Shown here in pieces: positions 24,455 through 32,596 of a stretch of DNA of 64,000 nucleotides (its first letter is position 1; every line of letters begins with the position of its first letter). The translations under genes and the position numbers were made by a program. The notes below the pieces were generated by a model. That model ran no database searches. It saw nothing but the letters and a program-made list of their open reading frames with translations, and was not told the origin of the DNA. Source of the stretch: Burkholderiaceae bacterium (GTDB lineage: Bacteria; Pseudomonadota; Gammaproteobacteria; Burkholderiales; Burkholderiaceae_E); contig JAMLIR010000003.1 of NCBI GenBank assembly GCA_023954045.1, positions 124,001 through 188,000 of the forward strand, read 5' to 3'.

Positions 24455-25484
24455 TCAGTGCGAGACCGGCTTGCTGCCCGACAGGCGCTGCACGCGGATG
24501 AGGCGCCAGGTGCCGTCGTCGATCAGCCGCTCCAGCGTCTGGCCCAGCGTGTCGAAGAACACTTCATCGACCCGCTCGACCAGCTCGCCTTCGCGATGCA
24601 GCTCCACCGCGTAGGTGTCGAGGCCGCGTTCGTAGAGCACGGTGACGCGCCCCTGGAACTTCGCCGAAGCGACGGTGAAGCCGATGGCCGGCGGCGTGGC
24701 GATGATGTTGCTGGGGCTCGGATCGACCACCGTGAAGTCCCGCGCGCCGGCATCCACCAGCAGGTGCGTGATGCGGCGGAAGCCATCGGGCGCGGGCAAC
24801 TGCTCCAGTTGGTGGATCAGCTCCTGCAACTCGGGGCACTGCGGCTCCGCGATCGGCAGCTTGGCCGGCGCCGAGCCCAGGATGAACCGCTTCACCGTGT
24901 AGGCTTGGCCGCCAGCAGTGAACTCGGTGCTTTCCTCGGGCGTGTCCGCGCGCAGGCCGTCGAAGCGGCGCCGCGCATACGGTTCGACCTGCACCTTGGC
25001 GCCTTCGTCGGGCACGTCGGTGACGAGCGCCTTGTCGAGCACCGCGAACTCGGCCCGGCCCGTCTTGACGACGATGGCCTCGTCGGTGGTGGCGATGACC
25101 TTGTAGTCATCGCCGGTCGGTGCCTGCTCCAGGCGATCAAGCCGCGCATCCAGGTCGAGGATGCTCTGGTGCACGTCGCGGGCGATGCTCAGCGCGGAAG
25201 GTCTTCCGGCCGGCTTGCGTGCATCGAGCACCGAAAGGACTTCAGCGGGCGATGGGTAGCGGCAGTCAGGACCGTACTCGACAGGGAACACCTCGCGCCC
25301 GGTCAATCCGGTGTTCGGAGTTCCGCATGCTGACATGCAGCACATACTCGTCGGGCACATCGTGGCCGGCGTAGTCGAACACCACGATGCGCGGCTTGCG
25401 CACGTCGGCCGGCCAGCCTTCGAGGATGACCGCATCGATGTCGTCGTCGGTCACGAGCAGACCGATGGAAAAGTCAGGGGACAT
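24455..25484 (-). pseudogene. ICE-conserved gene split by a frameshift
   Basis: The start MSPDFSIGLL at 25484 (AAGGAG upstream, structured leader before it) opens a frame that ends after about 72 codons. A different frame from about 25315 continues GLTGREVFPVEYG... for 285 residues to 24455. Joining the two with a one-base correction near 25315 gives a single protein of about 342 residues. The gene is the third of the minus-strand operon 26257-24455. It looks like a recent inactivation or a sequencing error. No function is recognised. Confidence 0.72.
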
Positions 25485-25506
25485 GAATCACTCCTTTCAA
25501 GAAAAG

Positions 25507-25551
25507 GAGGGACATGGCCCCATGCAGGGACGCATGTCCCTCGTGGGGTAG
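25507..25551 (-). promoter_or_regulatory. GC-rich leader with interleaved pairings, before the 24455 gene
   Basis: Minus-strand order: ACCCCA, GAGGGACATG, GTCCCT, TGGGG, CATGTCCCTC. The GAGGGACATG strand can pair locally with GTCCCT or distally with CATGTCCCTC (10 bp), and ACCCCA can pair with TGGGG. This is the clearest example of two mutually exclusive folds. It follows CTTCTTTTCTTCC. Confidence 0.55.
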
Positions 25552-25587
25552 GAAGAAAAGAAGAACGTCGGCAGGCCGCAGCGCGGC

Positions 25588-25980
25588 TCACCAGCCGTTG
25601 TAGTTCAGCGTCAGGTCGGCGATGACCTTGCGCCGTTCCAGGTCGAGGCCACCCAAATCGGACAGACCCTCGAAGCCACAACGCTTGAGCATCGCGCCGC
25701 CCTCGCGGGCGTTGTAGAAGCTCACCATCGCGGACAGGAACATCCGCTGGCCGCTGCTCAGGACGCCGAGGGCGTCGTTGAGCATCAGCAGCTTCGGCCG
25801 CAGATCCCACTTGGTCGTGGCACGCTGCAGGCCTTCGCGGGTGCCGTCGCCGAACCATTCGGCTCCGGCGATGTGGACGCCGCGTTTCCACGCCTCGAAG
25901 AAGGCTTGGGGCGCGGCGGCGAAGTGCTGGTGTTCCAGCTCGATCTGATCAAGTACCTCTTGAGGCAGTGCACGGTTCAT
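25588..25980 (-). CDS. ICE-conserved hypothetical protein
   Basis: A 130-residue soluble, mostly helical protein with no recognised domain. The start at 25980 follows CAGGAG; the frame is open to 26226. It sits between an 83-residue gene and the frameshifted gene in one operon. Position among backbone genes suggests element maintenance, but nothing in the sequence shows an activity. Confidence 0.68.
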   Translation of the reverse strand: MNRALPQEVLDQIELEHQHFAAAPQAFFEAWKRGVHIAGAEWFGDGTREGLQRATTKWDLRPKLLMLNDALGVLSSGQRMFLSAMVSFYNAREGGAMLKRCGFEGLSDLGGLDLERRKVIADLTLNYNGW

Positions 25981-26005
25981 GACATGGGCTCCTGGTGGTT
26001 GGACA

Positions 26006-26257
26006 TCACGGGTGGAGGCGCTGCTGCCAGCGGCCCGTTTGCAGGGCGTGCTCGGCGGCGTGGTGCGAGCGGAAGTAGCTGACCGACTCGCGCGAGACCG
26101 GACCGTCCGCATCGGCGGTGCCGATGTAGTGGCCGGCCGCGCTGCACAGCACCTGCAGGGGCAGGCGCTTGCCGACGTAGGCCAGGGCCTGGTAGCCGAT
26201 GGATTCGGCGCGGGCCTGTTCAGCACTCAAAGGTGCCGATGCGAACGCAAGGGACAT
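26006..26257 (-). CDS. Small ICE-conserved protein
   Basis: An 83-residue protein of unknown function, starting MSLAFASAPLS after CAGGAG. It includes GYQALAYVGKRLPLQVL near residue 21 and a SYFRSHHAAEHAL motif near residue 60. It is the first gene of the operon headed by copy B of the three-hairpin RNA motif, 142 bases upstream. Confidence 0.65.
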   Translation of the reverse strand: MSLAFASAPLSAEQARAESIGYQALAYVGKRLPLQVLCSAAGHYIGTADADGPVSRESVSYFRSHHAAEHALQTGRWQQRLHP

Positions 26258-26281
26258 GGGTTTCTCCTGGTGGTTGAAGAC

Positions 26282-26328
26282 CGGGAGCACCACGCCCTGT
26301 CGGGAGCGGATACCTCCCGAAGGGTTGA
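26282..26328 (-). promoter_or_regulatory. GC-rich leader with interleaved pairings, before the 26006 gene
   Basis: Minus-strand order: ACCCT, CGGGAG, CTCCCG, AGGG, CTCCCG. CGGGAG can pair with either of two CTCCCG segments, one 7 bases away and one about 25 bases away, so two folds are mutually exclusive. ACCCT can pair with AGGG only in the longer fold. Confidence 0.5.
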
Positions 26329-26398
26329 ACATGAAAAGCACCCGCGTCGTGGCGACGCGCGTCCGCGGTGGTCGGTGCGAAGCGGACTGGATCGGTCA

Positions 26399-26465
26399 AC
26401 GCGGCGAACCGCGTTGCAGCCTTGAGGACCGGGGCTGCCAGGGCATGGTGCTGACGACCGTCAGC
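26399..26465 (-). ncRNA. Three-hairpin RNA-like motif, copy B
   Basis: Reading the minus strand: hairpin 1 GCTGAC-ggtc-GTCAGC; linker ACCATGCCCTG; hairpin 2 GCAGCC...GGCTGC with CCTCAA in the loop; hairpin 3 ACGCGG-ttcg-CCGCGT with a UUCG tetraloop. Same order as copies A and C, with compensatory stem changes. It heads the operon 26257-24455. Confidence 0.78.
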
Positions 26466-26593
26466 GACACATGCGGGAAGAATGAAAGCGCGGCGGCACT
26501 CCGTCGCTGATCAAACGGAACCGAACGCCGTCCGGTTTGGGCCGAACGCTAGCAAGAGCAGCGATGCACGATTCCGTTCGCCCACGACAAGGC

Positions 26594-27012
26594 GCCGAAG
26601 CCCCAAAGGACTTCGGCTGGAGAGGAATCAATCCACCTGTGGGCTGCAAGCAGGCCAGGCCGTCGTCAAAGCCATTCGCTGCGTCAGCAATCGCACCCGG
26701 CCCGTTTCGTGGCTGGGGCCGGCATCCTCTGGCGTGTATCCACACACAAAGGGAACCCGTTGTTTCGCCGGCGGGCACCGGCACCGAATACCGTCGACCG
26801 CAAGCGGTCTCCTGGCACCTCGCAGCCCTGCGGCCGAAGGCGTCAGGAGACCGCTCGCGGATGGACGCAAGCACCTCGATCAGCGGAACCGCGTCGAACG
26901 CGATTCGGGGGAGCAATGACCTTCTCGTCCTGCAAGCCGTGATCGGCCCATGCAGGACGCGCGCACCGTTGCAGAAGGGGACGCGCGCTGGGGAGTCCCG
27001 CGGGGGCGCGGG
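26594..27012 (-). other. Hairpin-rich non-coding stretch between topB and the 26257 operon
   Basis: No convincing gene lies between 26466 and 27064. The stretch holds perfect inverted repeats: GCCGAAG/CTTCGGC (26594-26617), CCGGCCC/GGGCCGG (26697-26722), a 12-bp stem AGCGGTCTCCTG/CAGGAGACCGCT (26803-26855, with a smaller hairpin in its loop), CGTCCTGCA/TGCAGGACG (26926-26959) and CCCGCG/CGCGGG with a 4-base loop (26997-27012). This density suggests a structured RNA or a protein-binding region. Strand is assumed from the flanking genes. Confidence 0.45.
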
Positions 27013-27064
27013 AGGTTTGCCTCGCCGTCGGCAGCAGCCGGCGTGGCAGAGGGAAACTTGGGCG

Positions 27065-29095
27065 TCAGTTCGCCTTTGGGCGCCGACGCGGTGTGCTGGA
27101 TGTTCGGCTGGATGCGCCGCGCTTGCCGGCCGCGGCTTCTTCGACCGGCTGCGTGCCCTTGCAGTCCGGGTAGCGGCTGCAAGACCAGAACGCACCGCTC
27201 TTGCCGCTGCGCTGGCGCATCGGTGCGCCGCATTGCGGGCAGCTCGGTGCGGGCGGCAGTTTGAGGTCGAGCGTGGCGCTGCGGTACTGCTGCACGAGTT
27301 GAGCGACCCAGCTCGACTGCTTGGCGATGAAAGTGTCCAGCGTCATCTGGCCGCCCTCGATCATGTCCAGCGCCTGCTCCCACACCGCCGTCGTGCCTGG
27401 GTCGGCGATGGCCGCCGGCACGGCGTCGATCAGCGTGAAGGCCGCATCCGACGCGCGGATGGCTCGGCCCTTCTTCAAGAGATAACCGCGGGCCAGCAGC
27501 CCGCTGATGATGTTGGCGCGCGTCGCCTCGGTGCCGATGCCCGTGGTGTCCTTGAGCTTCTGCTTCAGGCGCGGGTCGGTCACGAGCTTGGCGACGCCCT
27601 TCATGGCCTTGACCAGCTCGCCCTGCGTGTAAGGCTTGGGCGGCAGCGTCTTCAACGCCTTCAGTTCGACCTGCCCGACCTGGCAAGCGGCGCCAAGTTG
27701 TAGCGCAGGCAACACCTGTCCGCGCTGCGCGTCCTCGCCGTCGGTGTCGTCGGGCACCGGCGCCGCCAGCACCTGACGCCATCCGGCCACCGCGATCTGC
27801 TTGCCGACCGCGACCAGCGACTGCCCGCCGCACGTGAGCTGCGCCACCGTCCGGTCGAACTCGTGATGCGGCAGGAACTGTGCGAGGTAGTGGGCGCGGA
27901 TCAGCCGGTAGACGGCCAGCTCCTTGTCGCTCATCGCCGAGAGATTGGCCGGCTCCAGCGTGGGGATGATGCCGTGGTGCGCCGTGACCTTGCCGTCGTT
28001 CCAGGCCCGCGAGCGCTGGTTGCGGTCCAGGCGGTCGATCAGCGGCCGCAGACTGGGATCGGTCTTGACCAGGCTGTCGAGCACGGCCGGCACGTCGGCC
28101 AGCATGCTCTCGGGCAGGTAGCCCGAATCCGAGCGCGGATACGTCGTCGCCTTGTGCGTCTCGTACAGCGCCTGGGCAATGTCCAGCGTCTCCTGCACGT
28201 CGAGGCCCAACTGCTTGGAGCACACTTCCTGCAAGGTGCCGAGGTCGAACGGCAGCGGCGGGCCTTCGCGCACGCGCTCGGTCTCCACCGATAGCACCTG
28301 GGCGGTGCCGGCCGCGCGCAGGCGTTCGGCGGCCTGCTGCGCCACCGGCTGCTGCAAGCAGCGACCGGCGTCGTCGGTGCTGCCCTGTGGCGGCGTCCAG
28401 CTTGCGACGAAGGACTGGCCCGCATGCGAAAGCGCGACCTCGATGGCCCAGAACGGCACGGAGACGAAGCGCGCGATCTCGCGATCACGGTCCACGACCA
28501 GCTTGAGCGTGGGCGTCTGCACACGCCCGACCGACAGCACACCGTTGTAGCCGGACTGGCGCCCGAGCAACGTGAACAAGCGGCTCAGGTTCATCCCGAT
28601 CAGCCAGTCGGCACGCGATCGGGCGAGCGCGGAGAAATACAGCGGCAGTGTCTCGGCGGACGGCTTGAGCGTGCTCAGGGCCTTGCGGATCGACGCATCG
28701 TTGAGGGCCGACAGCCACAGCCGCTGGATCGGGCCACGGTAGCTGCACAGCTCGATGATCTCGCGGGCGATCATCTCGCCCTCGCGGTCGGCGTCGGTGG
28801 CGATCACCAGCTCGCCCGCCTTGGCAACGAGCTGCTGCACGACCTTGAACTGCGCCGCGGTCGCCGCTTTGGGCTCGACACGCCAACGCTCGGGAAGAAT
28901 GGGCAGTTGCTCGATGGCCCAGCGCTTGTACTGCTCGCCGTAGCCTTCGGGCGGAACCGCTTCGACCAGATGACCGATGCACCAGGTCACGACGACACCC
29001 GCACCGCTGTAGCAGCCGTTGCCGCGTTGGCCGGCGCCCAGCACACGGGCGATGTCCTTGCCCTGGGACGGCTTTTCGCACAGGTATACGCGCAT
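27065..29095 (-). CDS. topB: DNA topoisomerase III
   Basis: A 676-residue type IA topoisomerase. The TOPRIM domain carries ATDADREGE near residue 100, and the active-site tyrosine is in TTYPRSDSGYL near residue 316. A C-terminal zinc-finger-like segment (CPQCGAPMRQRSG...CSRYPDC) lies near residues 620-645. The length is typical of ICE/plasmid TraE/TopB enzymes. It would resolve element DNA during replication or transfer. AGGAGG lies 7 bases before the start. A small dyad GGTCA/TGACC lies 20-35 bases upstream. Confidence 0.93.
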   Translation of the reverse strand: MRVYLCEKPSQGKDIARVLGAGQRGNGCYSGAGVVVTWCIGHLVEAVPPEGYGEQYKRWAIEQLPILPERWRVEPKAATAAQFKVVQQLVAKAGELVIATDADREGEMIAREIIELCSYRGPIQRLWLSALNDASIRKALSTLKPSAETLPLYFSALARSRADWLIGMNLSRLFTLLGRQSGYNGVLSVGRVQTPTLKLVVDRDREIARFVSVPFWAIEVALSHAGQSFVASWTPPQGSTDDAGRCLQQPVAQQAAERLRAAGTAQVLSVETERVREGPPLPFDLGTLQEVCSKQLGLDVQETLDIAQALYETHKATTYPRSDSGYLPESMLADVPAVLDSLVKTDPSLRPLIDRLDRNQRSRAWNDGKVTAHHGIIPTLEPANLSAMSDKELAVYRLIRAHYLAQFLPHHEFDRTVAQLTCGGQSLVAVGKQIAVAGWRQVLAAPVPDDTDGEDAQRGQVLPALQLGAACQVGQVELKALKTLPPKPYTQGELVKAMKGVAKLVTDPRLKQKLKDTTGIGTEATRANIISGLLARGYLLKKGRAIRASDAAFTLIDAVPAAIADPGTTAVWEQALDMIEGGQMTLDTFIAKQSSWVAQLVQQYRSATLDLKLPPAPSCPQCGAPMRQRSGKSGAFWSCSRYPDCKGTQPVEEAAAGKRGASSRTSSTPRRRPKAN

Positions 29096-29232
29096 GAAGC
29101 CTCCTGGGTATGCGTGACGGTCATTAAGTGACCATCAGCATCTCCAGTCGCCAAGCACGCCGCAGCAACTAACGCGGTAGTGCTGCTCACCAGATTGAGC
29201 GTCGGGCGCGCGAAGAAGGTCGGGTGCTGATA

Positions 29233-29253
29233 ATATAGTCCCCTACACTATAT
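29233..29253 (+). promoter_or_regulatory. DmeR/RcnR-type operator
   Basis: ATATAGT and ACTATAT form a perfect 7-bp inverted repeat around CCCCTAC. AT arms around a C tract are the usual operator form for RcnR/DmeR/FrmR regulators. The site lies 17 bases before the regulator start, so it should mediate autoregulation of the dmeRF pair. Confidence 0.75.
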
Positions 29254-29269
29254 TTCCCCGGTTCCCTCC

Positions 29270-29542
29270 ATGTCGCACACCACCCGCCAGAAGGAAAAGC
29301 TGATTGCCCGCGTCCGCCGTATCAGGGGTCAGCTCGAAGGAGTCGAGCGTGCCTTGGAAGCGGAGGCGTCCTGCGCCGAAGTTCTTCGCCAGATCGCATC
29401 CGTCCGCGGCGCAGTGAGCGGGCTGACGGCCGAAGTGATGGAGGACCACTTGCGCGAGCACGTGATCGACGCATCAAGCGACACCGATCGCCGCCAGGGA
29501 GGCGAGGAAATGATCGAGGTCATCCGGGCCTACATGAAATGA
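29270..29542 (+). CDS. dmeR: Ni/Co-responsive CsoR/RcnR-family repressor (DmeR)
   Basis: A 90-residue all-helical DUF156-family repressor. The metal-sensing residues His3, Cys35, His60 and His64 are all present, which is the RcnR/DmeR nickel-cobalt set and differs from the copper (CsoR) and formaldehyde (FrmR) sets. It is 19 bases upstream of the DmeF transporter gene with an operator in front. It should release DNA when Co2+ or Ni2+ binds. Confidence 0.88.
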   Translation: MSHTTRQKEKLIARVRRIRGQLEGVERALEAEASCAEVLRQIASVRGAVSGLTAEVMEDHLREHVIDASSDTDRRQGGEEMIEVIRAYMK

Positions 29543-29561
29543 ACTCCAAGAGGATTGATGA

Positions 29562-30524
29562 ATGAGCGCGCAGAACCAAGCCACGACGAGCCACGATCAC
29601 AATTTTCTCGGTAGCGACCATCAGCGCAATGAGCGCAAGGTGTGGTTGGTGATCGCGCTCACCGCCAGCATGATGGTGATCGAGATCGTGGCCGGCAGCG
29701 TCTATGGGTCGATGGCGCTGGTCGCCGATGGATGGCACATGTCCACGCACGCCGGCGCCATGCTGATCACGGCATTGGCTTACCGCTATGCGCGGCGCCA
29801 TGCCGGCAATCCCCGCTTTACCTTCGGTACGGGAAAGCTCGGCGACTTGGCCGGCTTCGCCAGCGCCGTGGTACTGGCATTGATCGCGCTGCTGATCGCC
29901 TGGGAAAGCTTCGTGCGCCTTGCCAATCCGATTCCCATCAGTTTCGGGCAGGCGATCGCGGTGGCCATCGTGGGCCTTGCGGTCAACTTGGTCAGCGCCT
30001 GGGTGCTGAAAGACGACCATGCGCACCATCACGGCCACTCGCATGGTCATTCGCACGACCATGACCTGCACGGTCACACGCATGAGCACGGCAAAGTCCA
30101 GGACAACAACCTGCGCGCCGCTTATTTGCACGTGCTGGCCGATGCCCTGACCTCGATCCTGGCGATCATCGCGCTGCTGCTCGGCCGCAGCTATGGCTGG
30201 CTGTGGGCTGATCCGCTCATGGGCATCGTGGGCGCGCTGGTGATCGCGCGCTGGTCGTGGGGATTGATTCAAGATGCTGGAAGCGTGCTGCTCGACGCGG
30301 CGCCAGAAGGCGAAGAGGTTCGGCAAGAAATCCAGGAGGCGATTGCGCCCACTGGCGATCGGATCACCGACCTTCACGTCTGGCAGGTCGGCCCCGGCCA
30401 TTTCGCGGCAATCGTCGCCTTGGTTGCAAGAGAACCCAAGGCGCCCGCCCATTACAAGACGCAGCTCGCCCACATCCATGAGCTGTCGCATGTCACCGTG
30501 GAAGTGCAAGCGGGGGCGGCCTAG
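29562..30524 (+). CDS. dmeF: Cation diffusion facilitator, Co/Ni exporter DmeF
   Basis: A 320-residue CDF transporter. Six transmembrane helices are seen, with metal residues in TM2 (DGWHMS near residue 58) and TM5 (HVLADALTS near 190). A long His-rich cytoplasmic loop (alternating His-Gly, His-Ser and His-Asp, about residues 148-180) separates TM4 and TM5. The C-terminal domain ends LSHVTVEVQ. Linkage to DmeR marks it as DmeF, which exports Co2+ and Ni2+. The pair is inserted between topB and ssb of the backbone. Confidence 0.9.
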   Translation: MSAQNQATTSHDHNFLGSDHQRNERKVWLVIALTASMMVIEIVAGSVYGSMALVADGWHMSTHAGAMLITALAYRYARRHAGNPRFTFGTGKLGDLAGFASAVVLALIALLIAWESFVRLANPIPISFGQAIAVAIVGLAVNLVSAWVLKDDHAHHHGHSHGHSHDHDLHGHTHEHGKVQDNNLRAAYLHVLADALTSILAIIALLLGRSYGWLWADPLMGIVGALVIARWSWGLIQDAGSVLLDAAPEGEEVRQEIQEAIAPTGDRITDLHVWQVGPGHFAAIVALVAREPKAPAHYKTQLAHIHELSHVTVEVQAGAA

Positions 30525-30590
30525 ACGCTGCAGCAGGCCGAGAGAGATGCTGTTTCGGGCGGGCGGCTGGAACCCGGTGGAACACCATGG

Positions 30591-30611
30591 AGCTATCCCC
30601 AGGGGATAGCT
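30591..30611. promoter_or_regulatory. Palindrome copy 1, core CTATCCCC(A)GGGGATAG
   Basis: A perfect dyad of 10-bp arms around a single A. The same 17-bp core occurs at 32520-32536 and 32597-32615 and not elsewhere that I see. There is no U tract, so it is not a terminator. It lies downstream of ssb and, without the dmeRF insertion, would be just upstream of topB. Confidence 0.6.
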
Positions 30612-30683
30612 GGTGCATGGCGGGCGTCTGACGGTTGCTACAGCCGCCCTCGGGCGCAGCGGTGCTGCCGGGCGATGGGCGAG

Positions 30684-31067
30684 CTACTGCCCGCCGGCCG
30701 GCTTGGCGCTGAGCGTCACCGACTCGATGCGGTACGGCAGGATGCCCACGCGCCGGGCCTCGATCTTGAAGGTCGTGCGCTCGTTCTCGTCGGCGTCCTC
30801 CCATTCGTCCTTCACCGTGCGGCCTTCCACCAGCACGCGCATGCCCTTCTGGTACAGATCTTTCCAGTGGTCGGCGTCGCGATGCCACAGCTCCACCGGC
30901 GCCCAGAAGCCGCCGCGGTCCTCGAACTCGCCGTCCTTCTTCGGGATCGGGTTGTCGAAATAGACGTTCAGGCGCAGCAGCCGGCGCGGCTCGCCGTTGC
31001 CGTTGGGGAATTCGCGGTAGTCCGGCGCAGAACCGATGTTGCCCTCGCCGACGAAGTGCGTGCTCAT
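30684..31067 (-). CDS. ssb: Single-stranded DNA-binding protein, ICE type
   Basis: A 127-residue OB-fold SSB of the ICE type: MSTHFVGEGNIGSAPDYRE start, conserved LLRLNVYFDNP near residue 30, and a short C-terminus (AKPAGGQ) that lacks the acidic tip of housekeeping SSB. It overlaps the DUF3158 stop by 4 bases, and AAGGAG precedes the ATG. In ICEclc the ssb gene follows inrR and protects single-stranded element DNA during transfer. Confidence 0.9.
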   Translation of the reverse strand: MSTHFVGEGNIGSAPDYREFPNGNGEPRRLLRLNVYFDNPIPKKDGEFEDRGGFWAPVELWHRDADHWKDLYQKGMRVLVEGRTVKDEWEDADENERTTFKIEARRVGILPYRIESVTLSAKPAGGQ

Positions 31068-31612
31068 GGTGACTCCTTGGGGGTGGTGGATGGAACGGAC
31101 GCGGCATGCCCGTGGACACGCCGCAGGTAAGCCGCTTCGGCCTGCGCGGCCTTGCTGGCGCATTCCTGGGCCTGGCGGCCCAGCGTGTGAAGGAGGCTGA
31201 TCTGCATGTTCAAGGCGATGCGCTGCAGCTCCATCGCGTACAGGTCGTCGATCAGCGAGGCCGGCGTCGCCGGGCGCTCGAGCAGCGATTTCCACAGGGC
31301 CACGCCCATCGAGGAACGGTCGTGGTTGCGCCAGCGCAGGAAGGTCGTGCCTGCACCAGTGGTCTGCTGGGCCAGTTGCACGTCGAGCAGCGAGAAGGGA
31401 TAGGCCCGCGCCTGTTGCAGCACGCGCCGCTGTGCCAGGCCGATCAAGTCGTCGCGCAGCGCGGTGCACTGGTTGGCCCAGACCTCCAGACCCTTACCTT
31501 TAAAAGGCTGTAAAAGGCCTTTTAGGTAGCCCGAGTGTTCCAGGCGTTGGAAGTCCGCCTGTTCCAGCGGCAGGAAGCGCGCCGGTTGGCCGGTGGAAGA
31601 CGATGCCGTCAT
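31064..31612 (-). CDS. inrR: DUF3158 protein, InrR-like
   Basis: A 182-residue DUF3158 protein. It overlaps both the PFL_4669 gene upstream and ssb downstream by 4 bases. In ICEclc the gene directly before ssb is inrR, whose product boosts integrase expression in transfer-competent cells; the length and position here match what I recall of InrR. No DNA-binding motif is obvious. The family call is firm; the InrR equivalence is by position. Confidence 0.75.
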   Translation of the reverse strand: MTASSSTGQPARFLPLEQADFQRLEHSGYLKGLLQPFKGKGLEVWANQCTALRDDLIGLAQRRVLQQARAYPFSLLDVQLAQQTTGAGTTFLRWRNHDRSSMGVALWKSLLERPATPASLIDDLYAMELQRIALNMQISLLHTLGRQAQECASKAAQAEAAYLRRVHGHAASVPSTTPKESP

Positions 31613-32400
31613 GCCTTCGTGCCTTCGCCGCCATGGTCGTGATCCTGGTTGTGGTCGTCGTCCGCCACGTCGGCTGCGCCAGCGACGGGTGCGGCATCAG
31701 CGGCTGCACCAGGCTTGCCCGCCCGACGGGCGATCGGTGGCGCAAAGCGCGAGCGACGCGTGCCTTCGAGCACGTCCTGCGGCAGTTCGCCGAACTTCTC
31801 CAGCGCCGCCCGCGCTACCGCGTTCTTCGAGGCGAAGTCGTCGCGCGTCGCGCCGGAGTAGCGGTACTGCTGTGCCAGCGAGAACAGGCTGCGCAGCGCA
31901 TGCGCGCCGTCGTTGAGCCAACGTTCCAGCGTGCTGCGGTCGATCAGCGCGGTGTGGTGGGCGAGGATCAGCCTGCGCGCCAGGTCGTCGTAGTCGGCCA
32001 GCAGGTACACCGCCATGAAGCCGAGCTGCGCATTGACGAACAACGGCAGCCTTACGGGCTGCACGTTCATGTTCTCACCGAGCGACAGTGCGGGCGGCAC
32101 ATCGGCCAGCGCTTGATCAACCTGCTCGCGCAACGCCTGCAAGCTCGTCTTGGTCTGCGTCAGCTTGTCCTCGATGCGGAGCATCCACCAGTCCGAGTAG
32201 GGATCGTCCTGCTCGGCACCGCGCTTCATCTTGTTCATCACGCTGATGTAGCCGTTGAGACCGATGATCCCGGGCCGGCCCTCGGCGGGCGCTCGGCCAT
32301 GCCAGATGCGTGAAGCGTGGTGGGTGTGCAGCGTCAGCGACATCGCGCTGCGCAGCGATCCGAGATTCAACTGGAGGGGCTGCTGGGGCTCGTTGGCCAT
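31609..32400 (-). CDS. ICE protein, PFL_4669 family (TIGR03761)
   Basis: A 263-residue protein. The conserved part runs from about residue 10 to 225, with HHASRIWHGR near residue 27 and IIGLNGYISVMNK near 45. The last 35 residues are an Asp/His-rich tail. It is the first gene of the unit that continues into the InrR-like gene and ssb; in ICEclc this unit is driven by the PinR promoter. Two copies of the 17-bp palindrome lie upstream. Function unknown. Confidence 0.82.
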   Translation of the reverse strand: MANEPQQPLQLNLGSLRSAMSLTLHTHHASRIWHGRAPAEGRPGIIGLNGYISVMNKMKRGAEQDDPYSDWWMLRIEDKLTQTKTSLQALREQVDQALADVPPALSLGENMNVQPVRLPLFVNAQLGFMAVYLLADYDDLARRLILAHHTALIDRSTLERWLNDGAHALRSLFSLAQQYRYSGATRDDFASKNAVARAALEKFGELPQDVLEGTRRSRFAPPIARRAGKPGAAADAAPVAGAADVADDDHNQDHDHGGEGTKA

Positions 32401-32519
32401 GGTGACGACTCGCGGTAAGGGAACGAGCCGCCAGCATCTGCATCGCCGGGAAGGGCGTCAGTCAACAAACCGCAGCGGGTGCGTCCCCGGTTGTCGTCAC
32501 TGAAGGCCGCGTGTTCCGG

Positions 32520-32536
32520 CTATCCCCTGGGGATAG
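32520..32536. promoter_or_regulatory. Palindrome copy 2, core CTATCCCC(T)GGGGATAG
   Basis: An 8-bp-arm palindrome around a T, 120 bases upstream of the PFL_4669 start on the minus strand. Its centre is 78 bases from copy 3. The position matches the promoter of the orf-inrR-ssb unit. Confidence 0.6.
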
Positions 32537-32596
32537 GTCCGCGCCGGGCTGTGACGGCGTGAGCCAAAGCCGATGGCTGGAAGGCTTCGTGTCCCA

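Noticed and set aside
26461-27195. Open frame of 244 codons on the minus strand in the hairpin-rich gap
   Set aside because: It overlaps the topB end in another frame, is Arg/Pro/Cys-rich and has no domain; the strong inverted repeats explain the sequence better.
30010-30095. CAT/CAC-rich tract as a DNA repeat
   Set aside because: It encodes the His-rich loop of DmeF.
30591-30611. Palindrome as a transcription terminator of dmeF or ssb
   Set aside because: No U tract follows on either strand, and the same 17-bp core recurs at a promoter position elsewhere.
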